Assembly: GCA_014529385.2 (NCBI GenBank) | Contig: CM043953.1 | Span: forward strand, 68,508,372-68,572,371 | Origin: Adiantum capillus-veneris | Lineage: Eukaryota; Streptophyta; Polypodiopsida; Polypodiales; Pteridaceae | Length of the DNA stretch: 64,000 nt | Reading direction: 5' to 3' | Shown: in pieces, positions 22,401 through 33,213 of the stretch | Layout of the letters: each line of letters opens with the position of its first letter | Numbering within the stretch: the stretch's first letter is position 1 | Notes under the pieces: generated by a model | What the model was told of the DNA's origin: nothing | Databases searched by the model: none | What the model saw: only the letters and a program-made list of their open reading frames with translations | Made by a program: the position numbers and the translations under genes

Positions 22401-23391
22401 TAAGGATGGCAGTTGGCTGATCCTTATTTTGTATGTGGATGACATGTTGATTGCTGGCAAACACTTGGAAGAAATTTCAGCTTTGAAGTCAAAGATGGCA
22501 AAATCGTTTGACATGAAAGACATGGGTGAGGCAAGTCATATACTTGGTATGCGCATTGAGAGAGACATATCAAAGAAGTTGATTTGGTTATCTCAAACAG
22601 AGTATATTGACAAGGTTTTGCAACGTTTCAATATGGAGAAGGGAAAGGCATTGAGTGTTCCATTGCCACCATATGTGAAACTTAGCAAACAAGATTGTCC
22701 TGTGTCTGAGGAAGAAAAGGCTGAAATGGATAAGATTCCATATGCGTCTGCAGTGGGTAGTTTGATGTATGCAATGATTGCTACACGTCCGGATATTGCA
22801 TTTGCAGTGGGAGTGGTTAGCAGATATATGTCAAATCCCGGCAAGAAACATTGGGAGGCAGTGAAAGGTATCATGAGATACTTAAAACATACAAAGAGTA
22901 TGCGCATATGCTATGGTAGTCAGGATTTGAGTGTCAGAGGATACACTGACTCAGATTATGCAGGAGACTTGGATAAGAGGAGATCTACATCAGGCTATGT
23001 CTTTACATTGGCTGGAGGTGCCATATCATGGCGATCTCGATTACAAGATTGTGTTACGCAGTCTACTACAGAAGCTGAGTATGTTGCAGCAAATGAGGCA
23101 TGCAAAGAAGCTATTTGGCTTGGTAGATTGGTTGCAGACTTGGGAATCAAAGTAGATATGCCATAGTTATATTGTGATAGTCAAAGTGCTATACAATTGG
23201 CAAAGAATCCAGTGTTCCATTCGAAGACTAAGCATATTGATGTCAAATATCACTTCATTAGGGAAGTACTTGAAGACAAGCAGATACAACTGCTGAAGAT
23301 CCACACCAAGGACAATCCTACTGATCTACTCACAAAGGGACTTCCAGGAGAGGGCTTTGTGCATTGTCGTGAGTTATTGGGCATTGGATAG
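19426..23391 (+). pseudogene. Copia gag-pol polyprotein, one in-frame stop
   Basis: The start is the ATG at 19426 (MASSQSETLYNIKKLDG); the frame extends three codons upstream without an ATG. It is open for 1,246 codons, then TAG at 23164-23166, then open in phase to 23391 (about 1,321 codons in all). Domains: UBN2-type Gag (about 1-225), CCHC knuckle CYHCGKKGHMERDC (236-249), protease WIIDSGASLHVS (Asp319), integrase HHCC finger (from about His447 to CEHC near 478), integrase core Asp508, Asp571, Glu607 (35 residues between the last two), RT with AFLHGDL and YVDD (1003-1006), RNase H YTDSDYAGD (Asp1175) and TEAEYVA. The TAG falls just before the LYCDSQSAI motif of RNase H. All catalytic residues looked for are present. 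One point mutation separates it from intact. Confidence 0.93.
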
Positions 23392-23464
23392 ATGGCAGCC
23401 ATGTAAATATTTGTACATTTATGTTCATAGATTTACAGTTACTTAAAGTGCCACATTGGACTTT

Positions 23465-23475
23465 AAGTGGGAGGT
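23465..23475 (+). other. Copia polypurine tract
   Basis: AAGTGGGAGGT directly before the 3' LTR start TGTTGGG. Confidence 0.85.
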
Positions 23476-23692
23476 TGTTGGGATTAAAGCCCAAGTGGCC
23501 TCTTATGCGGTTATGGCTGGCCGTCCGCCTAACTCACTTTTCTTTGACTCTTTGTATATACTAACTTATACTTTGTGAATACTAAGGAATTGGGAGATAA
23601 CCCTTCTAACAGTTCTCTGCGTACTGTACTGTGTAAGCTCACTGTGTGTGTGTGTGTGAGAGAGTCGACCCACGCTCCGCTCCGTGACTTCA
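23476..23692 (+). repeat. Copia 3' LTR, 217 bp
   Basis: Starts TGTTGGGATTAAAGCCC and ends GTGACTTCA. It differs from the 5' LTR at about six positions and has one extra GT in the short GT tract. Confidence 0.95.
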
Positions 23693-23697
23693 ATTTA
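23693..23697 (+). other. Copia target site duplication, right (ATTTA)
   Basis: Second copy of the ATTTA duplicated on insertion. Confidence 0.95.
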
Positions 23698-24020
23698 TCT
23701 ATATGGGATGGAAGATGGATATATTATTTTCCTACTACTAATTCACAAGAGGTAAGAAAGTTTGGGGGTAGATAGTTGGTTATTGTATGCTTACTTTTAT
23801 TTACAAAGCAAAAAAGAAAAGGGTGGTAATATAAATATATGACTAAGGTGACATTTTTGGGAAGAGTACAATGTATGTGTCGCCACAAAGGTTAAACGAA
23901 GAGGGGGAATTTACTCTAGATAACTTAATAGCGTAGAAAAATATATACACATATGAGGAAGAGGACGTTGAGTAGGCTGAAAAATGTTGCAAAAAGATGG
24001 TTACCATTTTATGCTACTCA
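23693..24020 (-). mobile_element. Tat-type 5' LTR, promoter-side start (right of copia)
   Basis: Minus strand begins TGAGTAGCATAAAATGG at 24020, the same LTR start as at 10294 and 48685. The next plus-strand bases are the interrupted phosphatase fragment, so 24020/24021 is the original insertion border; it is shared by the right arm at 48684/48685. Confidence 0.88.
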
Positions 24021-24449
24021 CTACTTAAGTCGATTGAAATGCAACATGGTAATGCCATACCATCATGGACTAGCCACATGCGCCTCATAAAAGAAGAGGA
24101 AATTTGTTTTGCTATACGGCCTGATGTAGATGTCTTTTTAGACTTTTGCTTTCACTACTTTGAGGTTTGGATTCGGAGTTGTTACAAACTTAAAAAAGCT
24201 CAACATATCATTCAAACATGTTTTCCTAGCCATCATAGTCAATTTATGACACTCTTGAGTAATAAGAATTTCCAAAATCCAAATATTATGCTAGGGTATA
24301 AAAGAGTGTGCCACAAGAATTTTTCATTGGTATGGGATATGTTTAATGATTTACATGCAGGGAATACTTTGATTTTTGATGACAGCCCATATAGAGTTAT
24401 GTGGAATATGCAAGGCACATACCTTATCTTTCCAAAAATGTGGAGATAG
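24021..24449 (+). pseudogene. FCP1/NIF-like HAD phosphatase fragment (left copy)
   Basis: The open frame begins at 23997 inside the LTR, so its first eight residues are LTR-derived. The rest resembles the second half of an NLI-interacting-factor (FCP1-type, HAD superfamily) phosphatase domain: RPDVDVFLDFCFHYFEVWI (frame residues 41-59), then NTLIFDDSPYRVMWN (123-137). The N-terminal catalytic DxDG motif is absent, cut off by the Tat LTR. These enzymes dephosphorylate Ser/Thr substrates such as the RNA polymerase II C-terminal domain. The inverted copy is at 48256-48684 and keeps Trp where this copy has Arg60. A different relative lies at 60505-61635. A decayed gene piece, not functional. Confidence 0.72.
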
Positions 24450-24811
24450 TCACCGTCGCTAGAACTTCAAAGCTTCTTGGAGACAAACATGATACCTTGG
24501 TTGCTAGGGTGGTTACATGCTCCAGAACGAAGGGATTATACATGCAACACAGTTGTCAATATGTTTGAAGATCTTGAGACAAACTATGTCACAAACGTGT
24601 ACTTATCAAGAAGAAAAATTTTGAATTGATTCAATGATAGTGCATCAACCTTTGTGGATGGAAAGGAGACTTGTAATCCTTTTTTTGGCTATTGCAAGCC
24701 ATTGTACAATATTTTGATAATCAATTTAGTGGTCATTTTTAAGTTTTTGTTGAATGAAGTTCTATGTAGAGTGCACCCTATTTTAAGGGGACTCAAAGAT
24801 TTTACAAATTA
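24450..24811 (+). pseudogene. Downstream extension of the phosphatase fragment, unrecognised
   Basis: Continues in a different phase from the preceding frame. The right-arm copy (48304-47894 minus) is open for 136 residues with KNVEIVTVARTSKLLG, DTLVARVVTCSRTKG and YVTNVYLSRRK. This left copy has several stops. It does not match the usual end of the phosphatase family and I do not know what it is. Confidence 0.4.
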
Positions 24812-25200
24812 ATTTTTATTTAGAAAAGTTATATTCTTACTATAGCATGTTTTTAAGTTCTTTAAATAATAGTAACATTGTATCTCAAAAGTATGATATA
24901 ATGAAGGATGTCCTTCTCCAATGAAGTGTTGTTTCTTAAGTAAGTTTATCACATGGTTATGAAACATCTCTAAAGTAAAATTTGTTGAACGCAATGTTTG
25001 GAAAATGTCTCATAAGATAATAATCCTAGATTATTTTAGAATATTTCTACTAATAACAAGAAAAGTATTTGAGATGACTAACTCATGTGTACTTTAGATT
25101 GTTAGCCATGCTTTTAGCACTATATAAGAATTAATATGTATTATGACTTGTTTAGTTTATCATTTAGTTGTTATGAGGAATAAAAATATTATGGATGTGA
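24812..25200. other. AT-rich, no gene seen
   Basis: Matches 47500-47890 in inverted orientation. No motif recognised. Confidence 0.4.
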
Positions 25201-26780
25201 AAAGGGCGTGGCATTTGATGTGATTAACATATCCAAGTGTAATGGTTTCAAGAGAATTAGTTTTAAGCCAAGCTATGTCTAGAATGGCCAAGTGGTGGAT
25301 CTACTTCACATTCCATTGAAAGACTTGATTACTAACATGTGTGTGGATGGTCACAATCAATTTAATCATGTATATATGATATACTTAGTTTGTCCAAGTG
25401 ATGGATCTTTATCACATTATTTTTTTTAATCTTAATGTAGTATCATAGCAAAGTGCTAAGTCTACATCCCTCTTTACTCAAAACAAAAAATGTAACTTTT
25501 GGTTGGCTAAAATATACATGCTTATTACATCAAATGTTTAGAATCACTTTTAGAATGGACATCTAAAGGATATATCATGTCAAATTGATGCATCCTAAAT
25601 GGTCTATACCAATATTAATTTTAGATTTTTTCTTTAATGCCATAACTTTCTTGAATGAGTTTAGAATGACAAAGAAATGTGTATATCTATGAAAAAAAAT
25701 TTATATTATTAAGTTTAGAATGACTAAATGATGGATCTCGTAGCGTGTCAAGCTAAGTTTTGAATGGCTAGGTGGTGTGTTCACTTATCATTCCATTAAA
25801 AAAATATGGTTTTTAAGTGGCTACAAGTGGCTATAAAGTCTATTGTTATCATACTAAATCTAAAAGAATGTATTTAAGTTAGACATGTATTGTTCTATAA
25901 TGGTGATCCTCTAATAGTAGAAATATTTGTTTACAAGCCAAATGGTTGTATGTTGTTACATTTGTATATCTACACATAGATCTACCACATGATCAATGCA
26001 AGTTCATTTTTTCTATATTTTCTATCTTTCTTTCCCAAAAAAAGGCATGCTTGTATGTTCTTTCATGTTCATGGCCAAAATATACATGCCTATTACATCA
26101 AATGTTTAGAATCAGTTTTAGAATGGACATCTAAAGGATATATCATGTCAAATTGATGCGTCCTAAATGGTCAGTACCAAAATTACTTTTAAATTTTTTT
26201 TTTAATGCCATAACTTTCTTGAATGAGTTTAGAATGTCAAAGAAACGTGTATATCTATGACACACATTTTATATTATTAAGTTTAGAATGACTAAATGAT
26301 GGATCTCGTAGCGTGTCAAGAAAAATTTTGAATGGCTAGGTGGTGTGTTCACTTATCATTCCTTTAAAATATGGTTTTTAAGTGGCTACAAGTGGCTATA
26401 ATGTCTATTGTCATCATACTAAATCTAAAAGAATGTATTTAAGTTAGACATGTATTGTTCTATAATGGTAATCCTCTAATAGTAGAAATATTTGTTTACC
26501 AAGAATGGCCAAATGTCCATTCTAGAGTGTACTTTCGACTGAACAAGAACATATGTACACGTGGTGATACATTAAAAAATAGGGCATAGAAAGAACATAC
26601 TAGCATGCTTTTTTAGTGAAGAGAGTTATACAATCTAACAAAAACTAACCTAGAATGGACATGTGATCAATCTAGAGAGCATGTATGCATAACAATCACC
26701 ATATTAGCATCACTTGAGCTAGAATGCATAGGTGGCCAATCTAGATAGCACATGTAACAAATTAAGATATGTGCACTTTA
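25201..26780 (+). repeat. Quasi-palindrome satellite with internal ~0.57-kb direct repeat
   Basis: Units such as TAGAATGGCCAAGTGG and CTAGAATGGACATGTG. A segment at about 25510-25930 recurs at about 26080-26505 (shared ATCAAATGTTTAGAATCA, GATGGATCTCGTAGCGTGTC, TTTAAGTGGCTACAAGTGG). The right arm has this segment only once (46860-47200). Confidence 0.82.
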
Positions 26781-27493
26781 AGATATGAAGAACCCGTGGA
26801 ATGCGACCTTGCAAAGAATCCATAGGCTAAAATTCAGACCTCTTGGGAAAAGTCTCAACTCCTAGGTGACTCATTCTTCTCAGCTTCCACTCTTTGTTCC
26901 TTGCTACCTCTAGTGCATCTTCATATGTCCTAGGATTCTTTAGCTCCACTCTCCAACGTATATTCTCCCAAAGACCAGCCAAGAACCTGTCCTTCTTCAT
27001 CATGTCGGGTGGGGGGTACCTATGGCGCTAAGGCCTTGCACATCCTCTCCCATGTCATTGAAAACTTATGTATGTATGCATCTACTGGCTCACCTTCCCT
27101 TTGAACTAAACCCTCTACTTCTTGCCACACTTTGTCAGGATCTTCTGTCTTCACAAACTTCACTTCCAATCCATGCCTTAGATTGTCCCAACTTAATCTC
27201 ACAGGTGGATCCACCGCACGCAACTCCTCTTCAAATGCTTTGGACCAAACTCGTGCATCACTCTTCAAACAAATTTGGAGAAGAAGTAAAATCTGTGCAG
27301 GATCGTGAATCTGAATGCTAATGCAGGCAACCTCCATCTTTTTAAAAAAGTCTTCCACATCTTCATCACTTCTTCTATGAAGTTCTGGATAAGAGAAAGC
27401 CATGGCTACCAAAGTTTCAATGCTTTGAGAACCCCTTCTAACACAGGTGCACGAACCCAAATTTTTTTCTGCCTCAATCCCCAGAAAATTCAA
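26781..27493 (-). pseudogene. Second gypsy family: Gag fragment (left copy)
   Basis: The frame 27493-27020 encodes a gypsy-type Gag: MAFSYPELHRRSDEDVEDF, SDARVWSKAFEEEL, LSWDNLRHGLEVKF, then VDAYIHKFSMTWERM. A further piece (MKKDRFLVGLW, TYEDALEVARN) follows in another phase down to about 26790. The layout parallels the Tat Gag, but sequence identity is low, so it is a different family. Pol is absent; satellite begins at the break. The inverted copy at 45804-46560 carries the same frameshift, so the damage predates the duplication. Confidence 0.85.
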
Positions 27494-27534
27494 TGGAGCT
27501 CATCTTTTAGATAAGAACAAACACATGCACATCA

Positions 27535-27740
27535 AATGAGTTTTCATAGTTAATCATCGGAATTACAACATGCAAAGGGTTCTAGTATCTCTCTTCATAT
27601 TCTTGGCCCGAACATAAAGACTATGTGCTGCTGGAAAAAAATCTTCTTGGACACATGAACGTTTATTTGGATTCTTTGTGTTAAATGAAAAGGAGTGAAT
27701 TGAGGTCCGTTTTGATCATCCGCTAAAGCCAACCATGCAA
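27535..27740 (-). pseudogene. Pre-gag domain of second gypsy family (left copy)
   Basis: Minus strand encodes NGPQFTPFHL, then INVHVSKKIFFQQHIVFMFG, and after a stop and phase change IPMINY...SFDVHVFVLI. This matches copy A of the Tat element (VHIDRKVFFQQRIVFMFG, LPIINYE, SFDVHI). It ends about 40 bp before the gag frame. Both arms share the phase change. Confidence 0.65.
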
Positions 27741-28870
27741 CTCCCAAGAAGGCACACCTGACTTATCCTCTGATTTTGCCAGAATTTCAACAGCATAACA
27801 ATATAAATGGCTCAAAAGACCAAAAAATCAGCCATGACAACTTGGAAAAATTTTGACAGAGTATGCGCAGAAGTAGAGCACTAAGAACCCATAATATAGA
27901 CTGTATGTGTATGCATAACCTGCCAACAATCGAACCCGAGCATCAAGTAGGAAGCACTAGTACATAGCCTATGGTGAGGTCAAGAAAAGCGTGCTCCAAC
28001 CACCTGTATCACCAAAAGGATCTCCTATTTGAGAATCCCCTAGCTTAATAAAACCTCACTATCGACCCTCTCATGAAAGCTTATGCAAATCTCATATAGT
28101 CAAGTCTCAGAAATGACTATCTTCCATACCAAGTCTCAGAAATGTCTGGGACTGCCAAATAAAACCAAGTATGGCTCCACAAAGGTGTACAATGGCAGTA
28201 TACACAAGTAACATACAATACCAGACAATGCACTAAAACAGGCGCCAAATGATGCATACCCACAACAACTACAAGTCACTCCCACTTGCCAGTGTATCAC
28301 TCATCTCTAGATACTTGTACCTGTGTGAATCACCTGTACCTATACCTGTAACCTGTAATCTGTAATCTGCAACCAAGTCCATATTAGGTAATGTCGGAAA
28401 AGTCTCTCATTATGGGAATTTTTAAATGGACTAGTTTCACATAATTTGGGAATTCTACTTGCAAGCGAGATAGTGGTCCATGTGATGACATTGTTTGGTT
28501 GAGTATGAAGACTACATGTTATAGTAATAGATAACAAAATGCATGTGAACATGAGCAATAACCATTAAGTTTTGGGTGTTGATTAGCACCATTGAAAGTC
28601 CTCAAAATAGTGTTCAAGAATAATGAAGTTGATTGGTGGTGTCAATAAACCATGATGGAGTTGATGAATGTCATTGTGGTATCCAATGAACACCATTGTG
28701 GTGTTCATAAACACCATTCTACACTTATGATCGACAATGATGACCACAAATGGATGAAAGCTTGACCCATTATCATATTTTCAAGCCAAGAGAAATACAA
28801 CCTGTAAGATGACTATACTTACCATTATGGAGAAATGAAACTTTTCATGGAGATACATTGGAATTTACAA
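27741..28870. other. Leader/LTR-like sequence of second gypsy family; no gene
   Basis: Non-coding sequence conserved with 44485-45620 in inverted orientation. Small internal repeats include AGTCTCAGAAATG (about 28103-28145), CTGTAACCTGTAATCTGTAA (about 28345) and several ACCATTGTGGTGTTCAT-type units at 28660-28720. LTR borders could not be fixed because no second LTR is present. Confidence 0.4.
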
Positions 28871-28874
28871 TGTG

Positions 28875-31800
28875 CTACTCCCCACTGGAGTCACCATCCA
28901 ATTTAGTTCCTTGTTCTTGCACCTCAAGTAGGCCCAAACAAGTTTTTTCTTTCATTGCATGTCTTTTTGGTGTCTTAATTCTGACAAATGGACCTTTCTT
29001 GCTTGATCTCCAAGACCAAACAATTGCATCTACATTTTTCCATGTTGGTTGGTCTTTATCATTGAGCATCCAAAATCCGTTCCAACAATTGGCATATGCA
29101 TATGCATGTGCATCTGTCAACCCACTCTTTTTTACACAAGGTGCCCAATATTGAATATATAGCTTTTGATAATTTGGTGATGAGGGATCCTTATCAATGT
29201 TAGACAAAGTTGTAGCAAGACAAACGGGATATATCTCTGGGCCACTTGGTCAGAGTAGTAGGAAGTCACCTTTATTTACATCTAGAATAGGATTGAACTC
29301 CTGCCTTGGTTTTTCTTGTTGAGGCCCGCAATAATGATCATTATATTCCTCAAGTCCAATGAATCTTTCTGCCTCTTGTTGTTGAATTGTGACAACATCA
29401 TCAGCTTGATGAAATCCTTGATATCGTGACCAAAAATTCTCAAAGTATATATTTTGGGTCAAGTTTGTCTTGTGAAGCTCTTCAATCGCATTATTCCAAT
29501 ACTCTATCATAGGACGATACTATCTTGGCACAAATGAACCATTCCCTAGATTTTGCATAAATTTAACATAGTTATTTAGACCCAATATGACCTCATGTGC
29601 CTATATGAAATTCTCCATTGGTACAAGATGTGGATTCCCTTGTGGTAGCATTGTCTTTCCACTAGCATCTTTCTTCCATATTGGAATGCTTCCACTCCAA
29701 TTAGGAACACCTACATGAGCTTTATATTGCATAACTGGTGTCTCATCTTACATTAAGAACCTAAACTGAAGGGGTTTTGAATGTCCTACAAGTGCATCTT
29801 GACCATCACAAATATAGCCATCACAATACTTCTTGAAATCCGCTACCTCCCCAAGGAAAAAGGGAGTTGGAGAAGTTGTTGAGCTTGTTCTTAATGTATC
29901 CATCAAATGTGGCAAAGTGTAAGTCTGTGAGACTCGCAACTTCTCTAGAAATCTACTAAACATGGCATCTATATCTTCGTGTGTATGGCCTACCATTAAA
30001 AATCCCAATTGGATAGTCTTGAAAATGCCCCTTGCAACTAGCAAGGCCCTAGATATGCAAAAATATATCGATTTTTATTTTCTCCAGCACAATTATCTAG
30101 CTGCAATAACAAGTTCTCTAGCAATGTATCAAAGGAACTTGTATTAGTTGTTGGGTTACTTTCGTGTGTTTGCATCCAAGAACATTTTCCATCAACCATA
30201 TTGTGGTAGTCTAAGGCATCCCTTGAGTTTAGAGCATTTAGAAGTGAGACATTACTCCTTGGAAGTCCACTTGTAGCAAAATCACCAAGAGGGTGTTTAT
30301 CCTCTCACTCCAAGTTATGTAAATATGATGCTATTGATCCAATTGTGAGGTTGGGGTCAAATGGCCATACACCATGTAAAACAAAGTGCCCGTAGTAGCC
30401 AGCTCCATGTCCATGTGTTATCATACCAATCAATGCCACCTGCAAGTTATACCTTGAATCTACACCCTTAGGCAACACGTAGCCTTGGTATGGAACTCTT
30501 CTTTTGGTTCATCTTATCATGGATGATACATAAATATTTTTGAGGTTGGGTTTTAGACAATGTTCGCCATGCATAGTATAAGCTTCTACAACTTTTTTGT
30601 TGTGCCATATGAATTTCTCTTTCCTACAAGATTACTAATCTTTCTTGAAGACTAGGTTTTGCCTCTAGCCTTGCCTTGATTGAGCTACACAAATTGCACT
30701 TAGAGAACTCACTTGTCTTTGTTGGGGATACATGTGGGTATTACTTGTTCCAAATCCTAGAAAAGGAGGATTTAGATAGCCTTTGGTCACATCCAAGTTG
30801 TTCAAGAGTAGTGCTAACTTCATTTAAAATGTCAACCTGCTTATAAGTGGATGGTATCACCAACTAAGTTTCCCTTGATCCATCCAATAATGTCCTCCTT
30901 TTGTGCGGCATCTGTTCAAAGTTATTTTCCACAAACTCATCAAGTATTGATCTGGCCTTGCTAGTATAATCAAGTCCCCTCCTCAATACACCTGTTTTTC
31001 CATGCACATATTGACGTGTTCCCATTTCAAAATTTTCCTTATAGTGACAAAATGATGTCTTTGGTATTCCATGCATTTCATAACATGCTCTGCAAACAGA
31101 TGTAACTCCCAATCAACCAAAACTGGTATCGCATTTTTTTGTTTGAATTTTGATGATCATAACATATTGAGAGAACACCATAGATATAGTTTGTGCATGA
31201 ATTTTGAGATTGATCCCAAAATTGTTGTTGAATATGCATCAATACTTCACGATGACAAGCTGACAACATCTTTTTGGACAACAATCAATGCATGAAACAC
31301 TTTTGATTGACTCAAGTGATAAGTAAATACTTGCAATAGGCTTTGATCTTTGTTTATGTATCCTATTAATAAAAGTGTATCGTCTCTTTGTGGAACAAAG
31401 AGTAACACTAGCATCATGAGTTGCAGGTTTATCATTAGCCTCTCCACATACATGTGCACATTGAGCATTCAAATCATCAAGGGGAGTGTATCGCTGCAAT
31501 GAACTCCCATCTAGCATTGTTATCTGTTTTATTGGCCATGTAATCAAAGTGACACTATTTGCATGCAACAATACTCCATCATTTACATTTTCCATTTCAA
31601 CTACCACACCCACATTCTCATCTACAAGCTCATGAAAGTTAACGCTCTCATCTGGAAACACATATAATATCAATCCTTCATTGATAGTCTGCATCATGGT
31701 CTCATCCTTTAAAAGAACTCTTTGGTTCTTCCAAGATTCTCCTATAGACCTTTCAAATTTAGGATAACTTACTGGTAATGCATCCACAATCATAGGATTT

Positions 31801-32118
31801 GCTTGATTTTCTTCCTTGTCTTCATGACCATTGCATATATCAGATGATATTAAGTTTTGTTGTCTTGACAAAGGTCTAAGTAAACGCTTTGGCCATCAAA
31901 CACTACTCCAACATGAGTTTTGCAATGAGGCTGTATCCATTGTAGGAAAAGGCCAAAAAAACATCCTTTAAGCATTTCTCCACTAACACTGACACATTTC
32001 CTAGACCTATCTTTGTACCACCACATGTTGCATTGGAATCTATCCTACAAATAGAAACAACTGTAACAATTTCATTTTGTATAAGTAGATGCACCTTTTC
32101 TCCAGATTGAAAATCCAT
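28875..32118 (-). pseudogene. Transposase-like gene with DNCAGENKN/GHTHEDID motifs (left copy)
   Basis: Pieces in order on the minus strand: ATG at 32118 (MDFQSGEKVHLLIQ), 31871-31239 with a Cys-rich end (CIDCCPKRCC), 31112-30864 (VCRACYEMHGIPKTSF), a central part with stops, DNCAGENKN at 30097-30071, then LVARGIFKTIQLGFL and GHTHEDIDAMFSRF after a phase change near 30040, and C-terminal pieces to 28875 (NCWNGFWMLND, WRSSKKGPFVRIKTP). The combination CC..C, VCR...HGI, DNC.G.NKN and GHT....D is what I know from a widespread uncharacterised family (I believe Pfam DUF7869), suspected of an RNase-H-like transposase fold; that assignment is from memory. This copy retains the N-terminal region deleted in the right arm. 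Many stops; inactive. Confidence 0.7.
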
Positions 32119-33213
32119 CCTAAAGGCAAAAGATTTAACACGTCAAAATAAAAAAAAATCAAGTTTTTATATATGGAGATCAATGAACCTCCATTCCTAT
32201 GAATACACTTGCTAATATTATTGTGAACACTATATTGGCATCTTCTAGTTCATATTAACCTCAAGGACTTTAGAACATGTGAATATATCTCTAGATTTGA
32301 AAGTAGCATGCTCATTGTTTAGACGGATGTCAAGATCTTGTTTCTTGTGTGAACCTATATACCATTGAGAGATCCATGCTATAACTCGGAAACAATAAAA
32401 TCATCTATTTTGTACATATCTACACTTTAGATTGGCCAGTTTTCCATTCTTCATTTGCTCTATATTTTTTGCCTCTCTCACTCTCTTATAAAAGACATAT
32501 TAATCATGTTCTTTGATAGTCACATGTCTTGTCTAGATTGACCACATGTACATTCTGGTTCATTTGATGGTGTAATATTCTTCCTTGTGCATATGTGTCA
32601 TGTAGGTTAGCTATCACATGTCCATTGTAGATTAGTTTTCTCTAGACTATGTCTTTAATAATTATGTGCTACCTAGGTGATTGAATGTGTTATGGTCAAG
32701 TGCATATGTGCTCTATGGATTAGTCATTTGACAAATCTAGGATAGGTTCCTTCAATTTGTTCTCTAGTCTGGGTACTTGTCTCTTCTATGATTCTCTCTA
32801 GATTGTGCACCTAGGTTTATTTTGGATTGATACATTTGTCTAGGTTCCTTGTTGAGTCAAAAATGTATTATAGATTGGCCACCTTCCATGCTTGCTATTT
32901 AAGTCAATGTTAAGACATTCTATATTGTGGCATGTACACTTTAAAATTTTCCCATTGTTCTATTGTTGGTGAGTTTTAGGCGAGGTTATTATGGTTGTCT
33001 TTTTGTGTGCTCACCCCTAAGCTAGTTGGTTTTCTCTAGATTATTGATGTCTCTTTTTTAGGAAAGACACCTGTAATTGTGTTCTTTCATATTCACATGA
33101 GCTATCTGGAATAGCCACTTGTCCATTCTTATTTGGGTGGTGGTAGGATGTTCTCTTCCTTTTGCATATGTGCACTCTAGATTGACCACCCATCCATTCT
33201 ATGTTTAGCGCTT
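32119..33213 (-). repeat. Quasi-palindrome satellite, reverse context (inner end of left arm)
   Basis: Degenerate units (TAGATTGACCACATG, CATTCTGG; TTGACCACCC, CCATTCTATG). It matches 41048-42140 inverted. A splice-acceptor-like pyrimidine tract plus AG lies just before the transposase-like ATG at 32118. Confidence 0.75.

Larger units (their letters stand above)
18145..23692 (+). mobile_element. Ty1/copia LTR retrotransposon, nearly intact (5,548 bp)
   Basis: Complete element: 5' LTR 18145-18359, primer site 18362-18374, leader about 1.06 kb, single gag-pol frame from 19426, polypurine tract, 3' LTR 23476-23692, and 5-bp target duplication. Pol order is protease, integrase, RT, RNase H, which defines copia. 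The Gag and Pol style resemble the Tnt1/Tork group. The two LTRs differ at about six substitutions and one GT indel over about 215 bp, so the insertion is young. It sits inside the 5' LTR of the Tat-type gypsy element and only in the left arm of the inverted duplication. The one visible lesion is an in-frame TAG at 23164. Confidence 0.95.
16391..33213 (+). repeat. Left arm of giant inverted duplication
   Basis: Read in reverse complement this matches 41048-50754 almost throughout: Tat leader and LTR, phosphatase fragment, satellite, second gypsy gag, transposase-like gene, satellite. Coding frames differ by roughly one residue per hundred in the best-preserved parts. Left-arm-only changes are the 5.55-kb copia insertion, a repeat of about 0.57 kb (25.5-26.5 kb) and scattered stops. 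The inner end is sharp at 33210-33213 (GCTT), the outer end at 16391. Confidence 0.9.

Noticed and set aside
24021-24449. Functional phosphatase gene
   Set aside because: The catalytic DxD half is missing and the frame starts inside an LTR.
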